Origin: Methylobacterium cerastii
GTDB lineage: Bacteria; Pseudomonadota; Alphaproteobacteria; Rhizobiales; Beijerinckiaceae
Reading direction: 5' to 3'
Length of the DNA stretch: 64,000 nucleotides
Assembly (NCBI RefSeq): GCF_022179125.1
Contig: NZ_BPQG01000029.1
Span: 34,710-98,709, forward strand
Below the pieces are notes generated by a model. The model had not been told where the DNA came from. It was given only the letters and a program-made list of their open reading frames with translations, and ran no database searches. This document shows, one piece after another, positions 61,705 through 64,000 of the stretch. Positions within the stretch are counted from its first letter, which is position 1, and every line of letters starts with the position of its first letter. The translations under genes and the position numbers were made by a program.

Positions 61705-62286
61705 TCAGGCCGCGGCCTTGGCTTCCTCGCCGATGCGGATCTTCGCGTCGGTCTGGAAGGAGTAGGGCGGGATCGGAAGGTTGATCGGGGCGGGGCCGCG
61801 GCGGACACGGCCGACGGCGTCGAACTGCGAGCCGTGGCAGGGGCAGGCCCAGCCCTCGAAGTTGCCCTGGTGGCCGATCGGCACGCAGCCGAGGTGGGTG
61901 CAGTTGCCGTAGACCACGAGCCACTGGTCGTGGCCCTTCTTGACCCGCGCGCCGAAGGGGGCCGGATCGGAAAGCTGGCCCTCTGGAATCGCCTTCATGT
62001 CCGTCACCTCTTTCTCGGTGAGCTTGCGGACGAAGATCAGCTTGCCGCGCCAGAACACGTTGACGATCTGGCCGTCGGTGATCGGGGTCAGGTCCACGTC
62101 GATCGGCGCGCCGGCGGCGATGGTCGCGGCGTCCGGTGCCATCGAGGCGACGAAGGGCCATGCGACGGCGCCGACGCCGACCGCGAGGCCTGCGCCCGTG
62201 GCTAGGAACATGAAGTCGCGGCGGGTTCCGTCCGGGGCGGCTGTGCCGGTGGACGCGGCGGCGGAGGTGTTCGCCAAAGTCGTCAA
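61705..62286 (-). CDS. petA: Rieske iron-sulfur subunit of the bc1 complex
   Basis: The Rieske protein carries the 2Fe-2S cluster that oxidises ubiquinol. The 193-residue product has a Tat-type anchor ([24 protein letters not shown]). The cluster boxes are CTHLGC (Cys129, His131, Cys134) and CPCHGS (Cys148, Cys150, His151), with the expected disulphide pair Cys134-Cys150. The start appears to be TTG: either TTG 62284-62286, with GGGAGA directly before it, or TTG 62275-62277, which has better spacing from GGAG. No ATG or GTG precedes the signal in frame nearby. Confidence 0.94.
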   Translation of the reverse strand: MTTLANTSAAASTGTAAPDGTRRDFMFLATGAGLAVGVGAVAWPFVASMAPDAATIAAGAPIDVDLTPITDGQIVNVFWRGKLIFVRKLTEKEVTDMKAIPEGQLSDPAPFGARVKKGHDQWLVVYGNCTHLGCVPIGHQGNFEGWACPCHGSQFDAVGRVRRGPAPINLPIPPYSFQTDAKIRIGEEAKAAA

Positions 62287-62526
62287 TCTCCCAGTGTGCC
62301 GTCGCCCGGTGTCGTGGCGTCGGGCGGGTCGGTGGAGCGCTCCCGAGCGGATGGAATTCCGGGCACGCCCGACGCGTCGGGCCGCCCGCGCAGGGTGGAC
62401 CAGAGCATCATCGTTCTAATCTGTGCAATGCGACCGCACGTCGCCCGAAGTCAAGCCAAGCTGCGCGGTAGGGCGACACGGAGCGGCGTTCCTCGCGACA
62501 CGGATCGGCCTTCCTATCGTGTCGTC

Positions 62527-63936
62527 CTACCGCGCCGGCGGTAGGGCGGTCAGCCGGCGCCAGCGCGCGGTGAGCAGAACCGCCACCACGAACAGGCCGG
62601 CGCAGAAGCCGAGCCAGATCCCGTAGCCCTGCAGCCCCGCGCCCCAGGCCAGCGCCGCGCCGGCAGGCACGCCGACGCCCCAGTAGCCGCCGACGGCGAT
62701 CCACATCGGCACCTTCGTGTCCTGCAGGCCGCGCAGCATGCCGAGGGCGACCGACTGCACCCCGTCGGCTACGGCGAACATGGCCGCGAAGCCGAGGAAG
62801 CCCACCGCGTAGGGCATCACCGACGCGTTGGCGGGTGCGTCGACGTCGAGGAACAGCCCGATCAGCAGGCGCGGCGCGCCGAGTTGGAGGCTGGCGCAGA
62901 CCAGCATGAAGCCGAAGCCGAGTCCCAGCGCGACGCGGCCGGCGAGCCGCACTCCGGCGCGGTCGTGCGCACCGTGCCGCAGGCCGATGCGCACGGTGGC
63001 GCCCTGCGCGACCCCGTTCGGGACCATGAAGCAGAGCGCCGCGATCTGGATCGCCACCGCGTGCGCGGCGAGCTGCGCCGCGCCGAACAGGCCCATGCCG
63101 AGCACCGCCGCCTCGAACAGCCCGGCCTCGGCCAGGCCTGTTCCCGCCATCGGCAGGCCGAGGCGGAACAGGGCGGAGAGCCGCGCCGCATCGAAGCGCC
63201 AGACCCGATGGAGCAGCCGGTACTGTCGCAGGCCGCGGTCGCGTAGGATCACCGCGACGAGCACGAGGAGCGTGAAGGACGCCGCGCAGGTGGTGGCGAT
63301 GCCGACCCCGACCAAGCCCATGCCGAGGCGCCCGGGCCCCTCGAAGGCGAGCCAGATCCCGAGGCCGACGTTGACCGGTAACGCCAACAGGCTGGCGGCC
63401 AGCGGCCAGTTCGGGCGTTCCAGCGCCGCGAAGGCGCCGCGCATGACCATGAACAGCAGAGCCGGCCACATCGCCCATTGCAGCGCCCGCATGTAGCGGC
63501 CGGCGGCCTCGGCCAGCGCCGGCGGCTCGCCGATCGCTTCGAGCAACGCCTGCGTGTGCCACAGGCCGAGCATCAGCGGGATCGCGACGAGGGTCGCGGC
63601 CCAGAAGCCGGCGCGCACGATGCGGCGCACGGCGTCCGAATCGGTGCGGTCGCGCCCGAGCGCCTCCGCGATCAGAGGCGCCACCGCCGAGGTCAGGCCG
63701 ATGCCGCAGATGAACAGGATGAAGTACAGGCTGGTGGCGAGCGTCGCCGCGGCGAGCTCGGAGGCTCCGAGTCGCCCGAGCATCACCGTGTCGGCGGTGA
63801 TCAGCCCGTGTTGGGCGAGATTGGTAAAGACGAGGGGGGCGGCGAGCGCGAGCGTCGCGCGCAGCTCCGTGATCCAGGGCCGGCGAAACGGGGGCCGTCC
63901 CTCAACGGCGGACGCCGCGAGGCCGAATGCCGGCAT
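62527..63936 (-). CDS. MATE-family multidrug/toxin efflux protein
   Basis: This 469-residue protein has twelve helices in two homologous halves typical of MATE antiporters (NorM type). It has LAAPLVFTNLAQHGLITADTVMLGRLG in the first half and FRLGLPMAGTGLAEAGLFEAAVLGMG in the second. It should export cationic compounds in exchange for Na+ or H+. The substrate is unknown. The start is ATG 63934-63936. It is separated from petA by 240 bp with no visible gene. Confidence 0.93.
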   Translation of the reverse strand: MPAFGLAASAVEGRPPFRRPWITELRATLALAAPLVFTNLAQHGLITADTVMLGRLGASELAAATLATSLYFILFICGIGLTSAVAPLIAEALGRDRTDSDAVRRIVRAGFWAATLVAIPLMLGLWHTQALLEAIGEPPALAEAAGRYMRALQWAMWPALLFMVMRGAFAALERPNWPLAASLLALPVNVGLGIWLAFEGPGRLGMGLVGVGIATTCAASFTLLVLVAVILRDRGLRQYRLLHRVWRFDAARLSALFRLGLPMAGTGLAEAGLFEAAVLGMGLFGAAQLAAHAVAIQIAALCFMVPNGVAQGATVRIGLRHGAHDRAGVRLAGRVALGLGFGFMLVCASLQLGAPRLLIGLFLDVDAPANASVMPYAVGFLGFAAMFAVADGVQSVALGMLRGLQDTKVPMWIAVGGYWGVGVPAGAALAWGAGLQGYGIWLGFCAGLFVVAVLLTARWRRLTALPPAR

Positions 63937-63978
63937 GTCTTGGTCTCTCGATTTGGACGTTGCTCAGAGCCGACCTTC

Positions 63979-64000
63979 CCTCCCCCCTCTGCGGGGGAGG
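63979..64000. repeat. Hairpin of a possible intergenic repeat, cut by the window end
   Basis: CCTCCCC and GGGGAGG form an inverted repeat that runs to the last base. It resembles the polypyrimidine/polypurine ends of the element at 59250-59345, but is truncated by the window edge and cannot be classified. Confidence 0.4.

Overview
This is a very GC-rich chromosomal segment from an alphaproteobacterium, most likely Hyphomicrobiales and probably Methylobacterium or a close relative. That placement is an inference. It rests on the gene orders nfuA-tsaB-rimI-plsC...miaB-phoH-ybeY-corC-lnt, hisB...hisH-hisA-...hisF-hisE-coaA and petABC...mtnP, on DUF2794, DUF2628 and SDHAF4-type small proteins, and on codon use. 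No rRNA, tRNA, insertion sequence, prophage or CRISPR array was found. Most of the window is core chromosome, with a few accessory islands.

Region 1 (1-6190) is the high-affinity potassium system: kdpB (cut by the left edge), kdpC, kdpD and kdpE. A solitary ClpP-like gene follows (6304-6897).

Region 2 (6902-15330, all on the minus strand) is a metal-uptake locus. In transcription order it holds a cobalamin riboswitch, a TonB-dependent receptor, a DUF2946 protein, a PCu(A)C copper chaperone, a SCO protein, a PepSY membrane protein, a second DUF2946 protein and a second TonB-dependent receptor. The mix suggests copper acquisition and delivery to oxidases, with its head gene under B12 control.

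Region 3 (15469-21459) carries a Tlde1/DUF2778 protein, a small secreted protein, manC, an alkaline-phosphatase-superfamily phosphodiesterase and a repeat-containing exported protein. Region 4 (21683-26360) is a nickel-pincer cofactor operon, larC-larE-larB, with a Tat-exported aldo/keto reductase and a HupE/UreJ nickel permease. No larA is present. Region 5 (26539-29716) is a four-gene ferrous-iron uptake operon of the FtrABCD type.

Region 6 (29881-42442) is housekeeping: rplS, nfuA, tsaB, rimI, plsC, miaB, phoH, ybeY, corC, lnt, an MFS gene, a YgjV-like gene and panD. A toxin-antitoxin pair whose toxin gene carries an in-frame amber stop sits between plsC and miaB. Region 7 (42478-52733) has a palindromic intergenic element, rsmB, an SDHAF4-like gene, a cupin, an L,D-transpeptidase, bluB (preceded by an unexplained same-strand terminator), DUF2794, a Bax-inhibitor-1 homologue, a YbbA/YbbP-type ABC exporter, a TesA-like esterase and thpR. 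Region 8 (52740-63936, minus strand) holds coaA, hisE, hisF, DUF29, hisA, hisH, DUF2628, hisB, mtnP, the cytochrome bc1 operon petABC and a MATE exporter.

The most interesting points are the B12 riboswitch at the head of a copper-type locus, the lar operon without larA but with a nickel importer and exported reductase, the amber-interrupted HigB-like toxin with an intact antitoxin, and the orphan terminator upstream of bluB.
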